From Bacteroidia bacterium (lineage in GTDB: Bacteria > Bacteroidota > Ignavibacteria > UBA10030): a stretch of DNA of 64,000 nucleotides. Made by a program: the position numbers and the translations under genes. Of the stretch, positions 26,650 to 34,715 are shown piece after piece; positions within the stretch are counted from its first letter, which is position 1, and the number at the start of each line of letters is the position of its first letter. Where the stretch lies: contig BQML01000006.1 of the NCBI GenBank assembly GCA_022180565.1, positions 1 through 64,000 of the forward strand. Reading direction: 5' to 3'. The notes beneath the pieces were generated by a model. It did not search any database and had not been told where the DNA came from. It was given only the letters and a program-made list of their open reading frames with translations.

Positions 26650-27948
26650 TCACACGATCCCCGCCGATGTCCCCGAACGCGCCGGTCTCTCTTTCGCCTT
26701 GTGCGCCCGGTAGCCACTCGCGCGGTATGTCAGGATGGGATCTAGAGCACCCCCGGCGTTTTGCCGGGCACGCCGAAGAATAGGGGTCACATCCGTGCGA
26801 AAGGCCTCCTTGAGTATTCTGAGCGCCATGATTGCATCGTTCTCCTCTTGCGCCGCCGCAAGCGCCTTCTGATCCACCAGCAACGCCTGCACATACGCCC
26901 TTTGAATCTCCTCCGCCGAGAGCATCAGCGATTCCAGGGGATCGGTGACATTATGGCTCTGATCAATCATATAGGAAAGATTCTGATTCCCCCTCCTCTC
27001 TTCCCCCGCGCTCACAAGCTCGTGGAAAACAAGAAACAGCTGAAACGGCTTGATGCTGCCTGCATCAAGATCATCGTCGCCGTACTTGCTGTCATTGAAA
27101 TGAAATCCACCGAGCTTGCCGAACTGCAGGAGCCGAGAAACCACCATTTCAATGTTCGTGTTCGGCAGATGATGGCCCAGATCTACCAGACAAAACACCT
27201 TGGACCCAAGGTCTGTTGCGCAGTAATACGCCGTTCCCCAATCGTTCAGCACCGTTGCATAGAGCGCCGGTTCATAAGGCTTGTATTCGAGAAAAAGCCT
27301 CCAATCATTGGGCAGGTGGTTCACGATGACTCGAAGGCTCTCAAGATAGCGATCCAGGCTTTGACGGAAACTGATCTGGCCAGGCAGGTTGGAACCGTCC
27401 CCGATCCACACGGTGAGGGCTTTCGAGCCAAGCTTCTTACCGATCTCTATGCATTCGAGGTTATGCTCGATGGCCTGCCGCCGCACGGCCTTGTCCGTGT
27501 GGGTCAGGGAACCGAACTTGTAGCTCAGGTTCTGTCCCGGCTGATCCTGAAACGTGTTCGAATTTATTGCATCGAATCCCAGCCCGAGTGACTCCGCGAA
27601 GGCTTTGAGAGCCTGAGGCTCCGCCGGCTTGTCCCAGGGAATATGCGGCGATACACGCGGGGTGATCCGCATGAGCTGGTGCACGGTCGCACAATCGACG
27701 AGTTTCTCCCCCACGGTTCGCGGCTCTCCACCCGCAGGAAAACGCGCAAACCGGGTTCCCCCCGTTCCGACAGCCCACGAGGGAAGAGCCACCTCAAAGG
27801 CCCCTGCCCTCCTCACAAGGAGCTCAATTGAGATTCCTCGTGTTTCCAACGCCTCCCCCAGCGCATCATATTCACGGTTCGCTTCGGACTCGAACCGCTT
27901 GTTCTGCTCTTCAAGAAACGACGGGGAAATACGGAATCCAGTTTCCAT
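26650..27948 (-). CDS. rhaI: L-rhamnose isomerase
   Basis: 432 residues from the ATG at 27948, which has AGGTGG just upstream; the open frame to 28122 lies over the next gene and is rejected. The protein matches the Pseudomonas stutzeri-type L-rhamnose isomerase throughout: PSWAVGTGGTRFARFP near 56, PHIPWDK, ECIEIGKKLGSKALTVWIGDG, the metal ligands Glu221 (EYKPYEP), Asp256 (LVDLGHH), His283 (FHFNDSKYGDDDLD) and Asp in MIDQSHN, and TYRASGYRA near the end. It interconverts L-rhamnose and L-rhamnulose (and often D-allose and others). It is the last gene of the unit starting at 44556. No rhamnulokinase of the FGGY type or RhaD aldolase is present in the window. Confidence 0.96.
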   Translation of the reverse strand: METGFRISPSFLEEQNKRFESEANREYDALGEALETRGISIELLVRRAGAFEVALPSWAVGTGGTRFARFPAGGEPRTVGEKLVDCATVHQLMRITPRVSPHIPWDKPAEPQALKAFAESLGLGFDAINSNTFQDQPGQNLSYKFGSLTHTDKAVRRQAIEHNLECIEIGKKLGSKALTVWIGDGSNLPGQISFRQSLDRYLESLRVIVNHLPNDWRLFLEYKPYEPALYATVLNDWGTAYYCATDLGSKVFCLVDLGHHLPNTNIEMVVSRLLQFGKLGGFHFNDSKYGDDDLDAGSIKPFQLFLVFHELVSAGEERRGNQNLSYMIDQSHNVTDPLESLMLSAEEIQRAYVQALLVDQKALAAAQEENDAIMALRILKEAFRTDVTPILRRARQNAGGALDPILTYRASGYRAHKAKERPARSGTSAGIV

Positions 27949-27955
27949 GATCCAC

Positions 27956-28888
27956 CTATGAACGAAGAAGATCCAACACCTGCTCCGCCGCCCGCCTCTG
28001 CAATTGACCAATACTGGCACTGCTGAACCAGGCGATATGACTTGTGGCCAGAGCGCCGGGAAGCGAAAGAAACGGATGATCCGGCGGCAGAGGCTCGTTT
28101 TCAAACACGTCCAGAGCGGCACCCGCGATCCTCCCCTCCCTCAGCGTGTCCACCACGGCGTTCAAATCCACCAATCCGCCCCTGCTCGTATTGACAAGAA
28201 GAGCCAGCGGCTTCATCCGTCCCAAGGTCGCGCGGTTGATCATATGCCGCGTGGACTCGTTCAATGGACAATGAAGGCTTACGACATCCGAAACCTCCAA
28301 CAAATCATCGAACGACACGGCCTCAGCACCGCCCGAAGCGATCTCCTTCTCCGTCACGAGGGGATCGTACGCCACGACCCTCATCCCGAACGCCCTCGCA
28401 CGCCCGACAACAAGCCGCGCGACCCTTCCGAATCCCACAAGCCCAAGCGTGGACTCCCGAAGTGGAGGAAGGTTCAGTGGAGGAGTGATCGACCATGTAC
28501 CCCTCTTCACTCTCTCCGCAACCGTGGTCACCTGCCGTTGAAGCGCAAGCATCAGGGCGAAGGAGTGATCGGCAACCTCATCGAGGCAGTAATCGGGAAC
28601 GTTCCTGACCGGAATGCCGCGCTTCTTTGCCGCCGCGAGATCCACGTTATCCACACCGATCCCGTAACGGACGATCCCCTTGCATCGTTTCATCGACCCG
28701 ATGGCCTCCGCCCCCACGGGCGCCCATTGCACCATGACTGCATCAGCATCGGCCACCACCGCCGCGACCTCGTCTTCGGTCTTGCATTGATGAGCCACGA
28801 GATCGATATCGTGGCCGCGGAAGACCGCTCGTTCCGGGTCCAGGGACGGAAATCCCCAATCTGTAATGACAACCTTCCTCACGGTCAC
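27956..28888 (-). CDS. D-isomer-specific 2-hydroxyacid dehydrogenase
   Basis: 310 residues from a GTG at 28888 that overlaps the upstream stop (GTGA); a frame open to 29035 overlaps the decarboxylase-like gene and is rejected. Rossmann motif LGLVGFGRVARLV near residue 145, RYGIGVDNVDLAAAKKRGI near 75, catalytic Arg in NTSRGGLVD, Glu in DVFENEPLP and His in SHIAWFS give the complete R-E-H set. It reduces 2-keto acids or oxidises 2-hydroxy acids with NAD(P)H/NAD(P). Immediately upstream of the rhamnose isomerase (7 bases). In a deoxysugar pathway it could reduce a keto acid or hydroxypyruvate/lactaldehyde-derived product (inference). Confidence 0.93.
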   Translation of the reverse strand: MTVRKVVITDWGFPSLDPERAVFRGHDIDLVAHQCKTEDEVAAVVADADAVMVQWAPVGAEAIGSMKRCKGIVRYGIGVDNVDLAAAKKRGIPVRNVPDYCLDEVADHSFALMLALQRQVTTVAERVKRGTWSITPPLNLPPLRESTLGLVGFGRVARLVVGRARAFGMRVVAYDPLVTEKEIASGGAEAVSFDDLLEVSDVVSLHCPLNESTRHMINRATLGRMKPLALLVNTSRGGLVDLNAVVDTLREGRIAGAALDVFENEPLPPDHPFLSLPGALATSHIAWFSSASIGQLQRRAAEQVLDLLRS

Positions 28889-29628
28889 TTGAGGTAATCG
28901 TGCAATACTTTTCCCTCGACCAGGGTGAAATCCGCCTTCCAATACATTCCCGGCCCCGTCTCGACGACGGGCAGGCGAAACACCGGGGCCTGAATGTTCG
29001 GGCGGAGTTCGACCGTGCACGGACCGATCCAGCACTCGTCAACCCGCACATCGGTCAAAAGGCGGCTTGTAATCTGGCGAAGCGCCGTCTTCCCGTCGAT
29101 GCCCGGAATGACTTTATAGTTCAAATTGACTGCGAAATCGAAGGTCAGCTCCTTGAACTCCTCGAGCGTTCCGCGCTCCTGTTTGTATGCCATCGTGCCG
29201 GTCAGAATGTCAATGCCGTTCCTGGTCACTGTCCCTACAAGGAGATCTCCGCGAACCTCGACGCGCGGATCAGCGAATTTCTTAGGCTGTCCGTGTACTT
29301 CTCTTCCATGAGCAAGTCCGACATCGCTGTTCAAAAACAAATAGGGACTGTAGCCGCCCCTTGCCTTGCCGGGAAGCTCCGCACCGACCATCACGTTGCA
29401 TTCGCCATAGGATCCCAGCCACTCGACGTCGTGCATGTTGTACACATGAACCACGATGCGGTCGCTGATCGCCTTCAGGGGAGGGGGAAGAAGCGATCGA
29501 ATGGCTTCTTCCGTCGTGCGGTAGGAAAGGGTGAGCACTTCTACGTTCCGAAACGTGAACGGGAACTTCGGCACCAGAGGTGCGTCCCAGGGCGTGGACC
29601 AGGCGTTCTCAGGGGTTCTCTTGGTCAT
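28885..29628 (-). CDS. Acetoacetate decarboxylase family protein
   Basis: 247 residues. The key motif GREVHGQPKKFADP places Lys116/Lys117 at the position of the Schiff-base Lys pair of acetoacetate decarboxylase, and Glu76 lies where the second active-site residue is expected. The family also contains non-decarboxylating aldolase-dehydratases, so the reaction may be C-C bond formation or cleavage through an iminium intermediate rather than acetone production. It is coupled at both ends (ATGA upstream, GTGA downstream) to an unknown Cys-rich protein and a 2-hydroxyacid dehydrogenase, so the three probably serve one route. Confidence 0.87.
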   Translation of the reverse strand: MTKRTPENAWSTPWDAPLVPKFPFTFRNVEVLTLSYRTTEEAIRSLLPPPLKAISDRIVVHVYNMHDVEWLGSYGECNVMVGAELPGKARGGYSPYLFLNSDVGLAHGREVHGQPKKFADPRVEVRGDLLVGTVTRNGIDILTGTMAYKQERGTLEEFKELTFDFAVNLNYKVIPGIDGKTALRQITSRLLTDVRVDECWIGPCTVELRPNIQAPVFRLPVVETGPGMYWKADFTLVEGKVLHDYLK

Positions 29629-30380
29629 CGCTTGTCCTCCGTCAGACGTGGCGCCCCCGCGGGAGCCTGTTTACCCACCCGCTCATAATATTCTGCGGGA
29701 ATCTTCGCGGGATCCTTGTAGATATACCACACGCAGGCATCCTCGGCCTTCTCCGGGTACTCCGTGATCCGCATGGGATGCCCGTAGTTCTCAATGGCCA
29801 GGACCTCATTGACCATCGAACAGTGGGCACAGTAATAGCACACTCTCTCCTTCCCCCAAGTAAGCGGACCCGCTTTCCGGGAAAAGCCAAACAGGTCCGG
29901 ACGCTGTTCCAGGCCGCTTTCAACCCGCTGACGCGCCACGCCGCCGCTCCCGCACGGGTCAAGCCGCAGAACATACCGATCGGCCTCCTCTGTCACCTCA
30001 ATTTCGCCCTGTCTGTCCCTGCCCATCAAGTGCCCCCTCAATCCTTCCACCGTTAATTGCAGTTGAGTCTTCACGTCTGAAGCCATGACCTTGTCGTACC
30101 GGGCTTTGTAATAGCTTCCCAGCACGGCCCGCATCGCCTTTTCCAATTCCTCTTCCCCATAGGTATTCGCAATATAGGTAAAGAAGGACCATGACCAGTT
30201 CACGTACATATCGTGCACCACCTGCCATTCCAGGCGGGCATACTCCACGATGCGTTTGGCTTCTGCCAGATCCCCCCGGTCCATCGCGGCATACGCCTGA
30301 TGAAGTGTGGAAACACCGACTTCTGACGGCTCATCCTGCCGCAGATCTCTCCCAAGAATCGTTGACCATCGAAGGTTCAT
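29625..30380 (-). CDS. Unknown Cys-rich protein coupled to the decarboxylase-like gene
   Basis: 251 residues, no signal peptide, not recognised. The first 120 residues are helical (a bundle with AKRIVEYARLEWQVVHD). The second half holds DPCGSGG (Cys143), CYYCAHC (Cys181, Cys184, Cys187), ENYGHPMRITEYPE and DACVWYIY (Cys216). The CxxCxxC cluster plus Cys143 and Cys216 could bind a metal or Fe-S cluster. This general pattern, helical N-terminus and CGSGG-type Cys near a His/Cys region, recalls small-molecule amide or thiazoline hydrolase-like proteins, but I could not confirm kinship. Its stop overlaps the next start (ATGA), so it is made in step with the decarboxylase-like protein. Confidence 0.75.
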   Translation of the reverse strand: MNLRWSTILGRDLRQDEPSEVGVSTLHQAYAAMDRGDLAEAKRIVEYARLEWQVVHDMYVNWSWSFFTYIANTYGEEELEKAMRAVLGSYYKARYDKVMASDVKTQLQLTVEGLRGHLMGRDRQGEIEVTEEADRYVLRLDPCGSGGVARQRVESGLEQRPDLFGFSRKAGPLTWGKERVCYYCAHCSMVNEVLAIENYGHPMRITEYPEKAEDACVWYIYKDPAKIPAEYYERVGKQAPAGAPRLTEDKR

Positions 30381-30413
30381 GAGTCATACCTCACATGTTT
30401 TTTCCTGTTCACC

Positions 30414-31199
30414 CTAACTCGTCAGCATGAATCCGCCGCAAACGTTGATTTCCTGACCGTTAATAAACGATCCCTCCTCGGAAACGAGAAAGCAAATGAG
30501 GTTGGCAACGTCTGCCACCGTCCCGATTCTCCCCAACGGAGTCTGCTTGCGCCAGATCTCCCAGAATTCATCGGGATCTTTTCCGGTGATCGCCTTTAAG
30601 CCCCTGAAGTTTCCTTCCCACATCGGGGTATCGATGGGACCCGGACAAACGGTGTTCACAGCCACATTGTTCGCTCCGTAGGCCAGCGCCAGGGATTCTG
30701 TGATGTTCTTGACGGCGGCTTTCGATGCCGAGTAATGGGCAGACAGCGCGCGGCCCTTGCGACCTGCGTTCGAGCCAAGGTTGATGATCTTTCCTCCTCG
30801 CGGAGCCTGCATCGACGCTGCTGCAGCGACGCAGATAAAAAAAAGCGCTCGGACGTTGACATCCATAACCTCATTATATTCGTCAACCGATATTTCTTCC
30901 ATTTTCGTGAAATAGCACATGCCCGCAGCGTTCACCACAATATCGAGGTATCCAACGGCTTTCAAGGCGTCCGGAACCACGGCACGGGCTTCATCGGCGG
31001 ACCGGAGATCCCTCCGAAGAGCCACGTGCGGTTTTCCGCCGGACACAAGCGATGCCATGGCATTCTTCAGCTTTCCTTCGTTTCTCTCAACACCGACGAT
31101 ACGCGCGCCCAGCATGGCGAGTCTCCTGCCTGTTTCAAGGCCAATGCCGCTGCCGACGCCGGTGATGAGCGCCGTCTTTCCTTCCAGTGCCAGTCCCAT
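30414..31199 (-). CDS. Short-chain dehydrogenase/reductase (SDR)
   Basis: 261 residues of the classical SDR type: cofactor motif TGVGSGIG (residues 14-21), NAAG near 90, catalytic Ser in NLGSNAG region, Tyr and Lys in HYSASKAAVKNI near 155, and CPGPIDTPMW after it. The fingerprint RNEGKLKNA after the second strand leaves NAD or NADP open. Probably oxidises a sugar, sugar acid or polyol. It overlaps the upstream gene by one base (TAATG). A second SDR is encoded two genes upstream. Confidence 0.93.
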   Translation of the reverse strand: MGLALEGKTALITGVGSGIGLETGRRLAMLGARIVGVERNEGKLKNAMASLVSGGKPHVALRRDLRSADEARAVVPDALKAVGYLDIVVNAAGMCYFTKMEEISVDEYNEVMDVNVRALFFICVAAAASMQAPRGGKIINLGSNAGRKGRALSAHYSASKAAVKNITESLALAYGANNVAVNTVCPGPIDTPMWEGNFRGLKAITGKDPDEFWEIWRKQTPLGRIGTVADVANLICFLVSEEGSFINGQEINVCGGFMLTS

Positions 31200-31990
31200 T
31201 AGGAAATCACTCCTTTCGGATGCCTCTGAATAACGAGCGGATCATACAAGGGGATGATCAGGTCGGTCTCTCGCCTCAGACGCGCAAACAGCCTGTAATG
31301 CTCTTCCAACGATTCGGAGAGACCGAGCGGGATCTTCTCTTCGTAGTTCCTGTACTTGAACACGGCATCGGTCACCCCCACGCGGCCCTGCGTCGTTTCA
31401 ATAACATACACCATGCTCGATCGGTGGTGCGCTCCGCAAAACCAGGAACGGATGCCGGGGAAAAGCTCCCGGTATTCGTCGGGAATCAGATTCAACCGTT
31501 GCCTGTTCGCCTCAAGCCAGTGAAGGACATGATCCGGAAAAACGATATTCCGGGGAAGCTGCGGAATCTCGGGATCCGGATGATGGAAATCCGTCCATCC
31601 GTGTTCAGAAATCCAGATGCGGGACGTCGGAAACTGATCAAGCCCTCCGGTCGCGTAGGCAGTCATGGGCGTTATCAGGACATGATCGATCGCCTCAGGA
31701 CCGGTGCCGGCGGCCTTCAAGGCGTTCACGATCCAGTGTTCATCCCGCACGACGGGAACATGGCCCTCCTCGTCGGTCGCCGCTTTTGCCCAAGCCGTCC
31801 AATGCTTGTGGAGGGCGGAGAAATCCCGTGGAAAACCGGTGTTGATCAGGATGCGTCGTTCCTCATTCTCGATCAACAACGCCCAGAAGGTCAGCGGCTC
31901 CCATCCGACAAGCCTGGTCATCCAGTACAGCTCGGCACAGGGAACGGTCGTTTCACCCATGCTCAGAACGCGTATTGTATAGGGTTTCAT
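31199..31990 (-). CDS. Metallo-beta-lactamase-fold protein lacking the HxHxDH metal motif
   Basis: 263 residues from the ATG at 31990, which overlaps the upstream SDR stop (ATGA). Spacing and context follow N-acyl-homoserine-lactonase-type metallo-beta-lactamase proteins: RRILINTGF near 46, the motif-2 site near 107-116, a WISEHGWTDF strand, and VGVTDAVFKYRNY near 205. At the motif-2 position the sequence is TPMTAYATGG instead of the usual SHxHxDHxGG, so all four metal-binding residues of that motif are changed; the third His site reads CGAHHRSSM. If the family call is right the protein cannot bind zinc in the usual way. It may have another catalytic use or a binding role. Confidence 0.72.
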   Translation of the reverse strand: MKPYTIRVLSMGETTVPCAELYWMTRLVGWEPLTFWALLIENEERRILINTGFPRDFSALHKHWTAWAKAATDEEGHVPVVRDEHWIVNALKAAGTGPEAIDHVLITPMTAYATGGLDQFPTSRIWISEHGWTDFHHPDPEIPQLPRNIVFPDHVLHWLEANRQRLNLIPDEYRELFPGIRSWFCGAHHRSSMVYVIETTQGRVGVTDAVFKYRNYEEKIPLGLSESLEEHYRLFARLRRETDLIIPLYDPLVIQRHPKGVIS

Positions 31991-32751
31991 AACTGTGCGT
32001 TCCACCCTCCGTCAACATGAATGGTTGTGCCGTTGACATAGTCGGCCTCTCGGCTGGCCAGGAAGAGCACCGCCGCCTTCAGGTCTCGCGGAGCGCCAAG
32101 CCGCCCGACGGAAACGTGCGCAGCAACCCAGGGTTTGACCGATGCCTCGTCACGCGATTGTGGGTCATTGATGTCGGTGTGCATCCAGCCGGGCGCAATA
32201 CAGTTGACGGTAATGCCGTGCCGCCCAAGTTCGATCGCCATTCCCAGGGCAAGCAGATGAAGCCCGCCCTTGGTCGCACAGTAGTGCGCCTGTGTGGCAT
32301 TCGACCGGAACGCACCCACGCTGGTCGTAAAGATGATCCTCCCGCCCTTTCCCCGTTCAACCATCATCCGGGCGGCTGTTTGCGTGACGTAGAATCCGCC
32401 GTTGAAGTTCGTGTCCATATGCCTCCGCCAGTTCTCATCGTCGATCTCCAGGTACGGTGTGAACCTGCAGATACCGGCGTTGCTGTGAACAATGTCAAGA
32501 CCCCCAAGCATGTCGGCGGCCTTTTGCACCATGGCCCGCGCCGCCTTTGAATCGCCGACATCGGCATCGATTTCAAGAATCTTCCTCCCTGTGAGGTCTC
32601 CGAGCCGTTCACATTCCCTGCGTGCCTTTTCTGAGTCACGAAAATGATTCAGAACGACGTCGCATCCCGACTCTGCCAGCGCTTCCGCACTGGCCAGTCC
32701 AAGCCCCCGAGAGCCCCCCGTTACAAGAGCCGTGGTGCCAAACGGGGTCAT
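31987..32751 (-). CDS. Short-chain dehydrogenase/reductase (SDR)
   Basis: 254 residues from the ATG at 32751, which overlaps the symporter stop (ATGA); the much longer open frame to 33390 runs antisense to nothing real and covers symporter codons in another frame, so it is rejected. SDR marks: TGGSRGLG (12-19), SNAG near 90, catalytic Ser in TTSVGAFRS, Tyr-x3-Lys in AHYCATKGG, and APGWMHTDI. The final NGTTIHVDGGW is typical of the family. Related 3-oxoacyl reductase-like SDRs act on sugars and deoxy-sugar acids; a role in oxidising a rhamnose-derived compound is possible (inference). Confidence 0.93.
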   Translation of the reverse strand: MTPFGTTALVTGGSRGLGLASAEALAESGCDVVLNHFRDSEKARRECERLGDLTGRKILEIDADVGDSKAARAMVQKAADMLGGLDIVHSNAGICRFTPYLEIDDENWRRHMDTNFNGGFYVTQTAARMMVERGKGGRIIFTTSVGAFRSNATQAHYCATKGGLHLLALGMAIELGRHGITVNCIAPGWMHTDINDPQSRDEASVKPWVAAHVSVGRLGAPRDLKAAVLFLASREADYVNGTTIHVDGGWNAQL

Positions 32752-34667
32752 GAGATGGGCCCTCCGGTTTTCTCCTCGTACTGTGCCGCGCTTCTGATTT
32801 CCGATTTCTTGCCAAAATACCACATCAGCGAACCAAAGATGATCATGATGCCGATCATAACCATCAGAATTTGCTGTTCGCCCAGCGAGACATTCGTGAA
32901 CATGATCAGCCCCATCAGCAAACCCATGATCACGGTGGTTCCCCCGACCAGAGGGAAGGTCGAGACTTGTTTCTTTCCCGCGCCGAAGACTTCGCGGGCC
33001 ACATCCACCGGTGTATCGAGTTTTTTGAAAAACTCCTCCACCGCCCTGCGCTGTTCTTCGGTCTCCATCGAATACAACCGCGAGAATCCAAACAGACTGC
33101 TTCCAAGAGCAACCGTCATGAGGAGAGCCAACGGCTCGGTCATCGGCCCGGGCTCGCCCGCAATCGTGTTGAGAAAGAGCGCCGCCGTGCCAGCGGTGAC
33201 GGCGAAAGCGATGGCGGCCAGCATCCGCTTGTTGGTTTTGTAGAGACGGCCCAGCACAGGCGAAGCGACAAAAATGCCGAAGGACATCAGAAAAGCAAGG
33301 TACACTTGCGGACCGATATCCCAGCCGAGAATGTAACGGGCGGTGACTCCGACGATCAATCCCCAGGCGATCGAACCGAACGCGCCCCATTTCGGGACGC
33401 GGCGAAAGATCAAGCCGAATGCCGTCGGAACAACCACGGGAATATTGAGGAGGGTGAAGAAAGCCTGCATGAGGTTGAAGAGGCCGAATTCGCTTGTGAC
33501 AAACGAAATGGCGAGGGCCGTCACTGTCAGTCCGATAACAATGGAAAACACACGGCCGACCTTCAACAGACCGACGTCGCTTATGTCCGGCTTGATGAGG
33601 CCCTGGTAAATGTCCCTGGAAAGGATCGATGAGACCATGTTATAGACCGAGCTCAGGGCGCTCATCGTCGCCGCGAGCATAGCGGCGAGAAAGACTCCGA
33701 TCAGGCCATTGGGCAGCAGTTTCAGACAGAGAGCAACGAACACAAGATCCTGCGGATTGCTGTCGGCATACGGCTTGAAGAACTCCACCTGCGAAAGATC
33801 GGGCCAAAGGACTCTGGCAACGAGCGGAGGAATTCCGAACACGAGAGGGACGGTGAGAAACAACCCTGCCGCGAGCTTTCCCACCCGTTTGGCATCACGT
33901 TCATCCTTCACGCTGTAGAACCGCTGTGCTCCGCCGGCGGCCGTGCCGAGGGACATGATGATGAAGATCGAGATAAGCCAGTGCTCGGTGTAGTGAACGC
34001 CGTTATAGACATGCCCGAACTCAAGCGGCGGCAGAGCATCGAATAAAGCCCCAAATCCGCCGACGAGATTCAAGGCAAGAGGCATGACGATGAACGTAAT
34101 GCTGAGGAGAATCACACCCTGGACGACATCCGTTATGGAAACAGCCCACAGGCCGCCGAGGAACGTATAGAGGAGGATGACGATGCCCGTGACGAGCGTG
34201 ACCAGGACGATATCAAGCCCCATCACCGGGGCCATCAATTTGCACGTCGACGCGAGCTGAACTCCCGCCGAAAGCGTAAAGTTCAGGGCAATCACCCAGC
34301 TCAGAAACTGCTGCGTGGTGATGTTGAACCGCGTGTACGTGTATTCCACCGGGGAAATGGAACGTGTCCGTCTCCACTTCGCGGCCGTCAGTTGGGAACC
34401 GACGTAGTACGACACCGACCAGGTAGCAAAATACAGAATCGCGAACCACCCTGTTGCGTAAGCAAATCCCGCCGCACCGGTGAACGTCCATGCACTGAAG
34501 TTGGCCATGTAGAGCGTCATGCCGGACACCCACCAGGGGATCATGCTTCCGCCCGCAAAGTAGTCTCTCCCGCCCTTGTTCACGCGCATGAAGTAGAATC
34601 CGATGCCGAGCATGAACACGAAATAAGCCGCAATGACGATATAATCGTACACATTGACGGATCTCAT
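32748..34667 (-). CDS. Sodium:solute symporter (SSS family), paralog 1
   Basis: 639 residues with about 14 hydrophobic segments, typical for SSS carriers of the SGLT/SglT kind. Hallmarks include DYFAGGSMIPWWVSGM (35-50), RRTRSISPVEYTYTRFN, GIVILLYTFLGGLWAVSITD and FLAAMLAATMSALSSVYN near 345. A cytoplasmic helical insert with FFKKLDTPVDVAREVFG sits near 560. It imports a sugar or organic acid with Na+. GGAG lies 8 bases before the ATG. It is a clear tandem paralog of the next upstream gene and overlaps the SDR downstream. Confidence 0.95.
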   Translation of the reverse strand: MRSVNVYDYIVIAAYFVFMLGIGFYFMRVNKGGRDYFAGGSMIPWWVSGMTLYMANFSAWTFTGAAGFAYATGWFAILYFATWSVSYYVGSQLTAAKWRRTRSISPVEYTYTRFNITTQQFLSWVIALNFTLSAGVQLASTCKLMAPVMGLDIVLVTLVTGIVILLYTFLGGLWAVSITDVVQGVILLSITFIVMPLALNLVGGFGALFDALPPLEFGHVYNGVHYTEHWLISIFIIMSLGTAAGGAQRFYSVKDERDAKRVGKLAAGLFLTVPLVFGIPPLVARVLWPDLSQVEFFKPYADSNPQDLVFVALCLKLLPNGLIGVFLAAMLAATMSALSSVYNMVSSILSRDIYQGLIKPDISDVGLLKVGRVFSIVIGLTVTALAISFVTSEFGLFNLMQAFFTLLNIPVVVPTAFGLIFRRVPKWGAFGSIAWGLIVGVTARYILGWDIGPQVYLAFLMSFGIFVASPVLGRLYKTNKRMLAAIAFAVTAGTAALFLNTIAGEPGPMTEPLALLMTVALGSSLFGFSRLYSMETEEQRRAVEEFFKKLDTPVDVAREVFGAGKKQVSTFPLVGGTTVIMGLLMGLIMFTNVSLGEQQILMVMIGIMIIFGSLMWYFGKKSEIRSAAQYEEKTGGPIS

Positions 34668-34715
34668 ACACGGTCTCCGAATGAAAGCATGGCACCCATC
34701 GGACGGGGCCGGTTA

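Noticed and set aside
32752..33390. Extension of the SDR frame to 33390
   Set aside because: The extra 213 residues lie within the symporter codons in another frame; the ATG at 32751 overlaps the symporter stop and begins the SDR fold.
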